Assembly (NCBI GenBank): GCA_005879245.1
Contig: VBLA01000298.1
Location: 1 to 5,268, forward strand
Direction of reading: 5' to 3'
DNA: 5,268 bases
DNA from: Deltaproteobacteria bacterium
GTDB lineage: Bacteria; Desulfobacterota; Binatia; DP-6
Program-made: the position numbers and the translations under genes
Shown here: positions 4,945 through 5,268 of the stretch, piece after piece
How the letters are laid out: each line of letters begins with the position of its first letter
Numbering within the stretch: the first letter of the stretch is position 1
Notes under the pieces: generated by a model
Databases searched by the model: none
What the model was told of the DNA's origin: nothing
Seen by the model: the letters and a program-made list of their open reading frames with translations, nothing else

Positions 4945-5268
4945 GGACTCACGCAGTTGAGAGTGTTGCCTTTCGCGTTGAACGTGCAGGTGTGGGTCGC
5001 GTCGCCGCAGAGCCCCACGCTCGACGGCGGATCGAGGGCCATCGACGCGTGCAGCGGAAGGTCGGCCGGGGTGACCGGGAAGCTCCCGTTCTTTCCGACG
5101 ACGACGAACTTCACGAACCCCGGCGTATCGCCGGCCGTCTTCACCAGCACCTTGATGATCCCCATGAGGCCAGCCCGATTCTTGTACGTCCAGGCGTTGC
5201 CCGCCTTGTTCATCTTCCAACCACTCTGGCTCCCGGAGCTGAACGGGCCGCCCGGGATGACCACGTCG
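4941..5268 (-). CDS. Uncharacterised protein, C-terminal part, 5'-truncated
   Basis: The frame is open from the right edge to TGA at 4941-4943. A GTG at 5264 exists, but the frame continues past it, so the start is probably outside the window. About 108 residues are visible. I do not recognise a named family. The segment looks like a beta-rich, extracytoplasmic domain: GWKMNKAGNAWTYKNRAG, then alternating hydrophobic strands (IIKVLVKT, FVKFVVVGKNGSFPV), then LDPPSSVGLCGDATHTC and a final TLNC. The three cysteines near the C-terminus could form a disulfide outside the cytoplasm. There is no catalytic motif and no membrane helix in the visible part. I recall similar WKxNKAGxxWxYKN-type domains in environmental deltaproteobacterium-like genomes, but cannot verify this. 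Its stop overlaps the cobB start by GTGA, so the two genes are probably co-transcribed and translationally coupled, although a link to B12 is only suggested by position. Confidence 0.75.
   Translation of the reverse strand, partial: DVVIPGGPFSSGSQSGWKMNKAGNAWTYKNRAGLMGIIKVLVKTAGDTPGFVKFVVVGKNGSFPVTPADLPLHASMALDPPSSVGLCGDATHTCTFNAKGNTLNCVSP

Noticed and set aside
1..5268. CRISPR array, insertion sequence, prophage or tRNA gene
   Set aside because: The only regular repeat is the 120-bp coding array; no transposase or integrase motifs, no short spaced repeats and no tRNA-like cloverleaf were seen.

Overview
The window is very GC-rich bacterial DNA. Coding is dense, with GTG starts, four-base start/stop overlaps and strong G/C preference at third codon positions. 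This style, with a lipoprotein-type corrinoid-binding protein and uncharacterised secreted-type proteins, fits an environmental Gram-negative such as a deltaproteobacterium-like, Binatota-like or Rokubacteria-like lineage. That placement is an impression and not proved by the sequence.

Layout. Positions 1-788 (+) hold the 3' end of a gene for a beta-propeller protein built from a strict 120-bp (40-residue) repeat. Positions 789-1110 lie between convergent genes. They hold a possible 59-residue minus-strand ORF (793-972), a sigma-54-type promoter motif, and several inverted repeats. From 1111 to the right edge everything reads on the minus strand as one operon. In transcription order it is: the C-terminal part of an unknown Cys-containing protein (4941-5268), cobB/cbiA cobyrinate a,c-diamide synthase (3684-4944), btuF corrinoid-binding lipoprotein (2782-3651), btuC permease (about 1862-2785) and btuD ATPase (1111 to about 1860). 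The first two genes, and btuF-btuC, overlap by the same GTGA tetranucleotide. The logic is B12 acquisition: BtuF captures corrinoid, BtuC and BtuD import it, and CobB amidates a corrin-ring intermediate of adenosylcobalamin synthesis.

The main surprise is that the operon is broken twice. BtuC stops matching its family at about codon 308, and the sequence passes directly, in another frame, into BtuD just before its A-loop tyrosine. The BtuC C-terminus, the intergenic boundary and the BtuD start are all missing. In cobB, the N-terminal P-loop domain and the C-terminal glutaminase domain are in different frames, and the linker is about 30 residues shorter than in relatives. Both look like deletions of roughly 100 bp. 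Either the locus is decaying or the assembly lost sequence at GC-rich spots. Nothing here demands a wholly new system. The least explained parts are the structured 946-1080 region and the unknown protein coupled to cobB.
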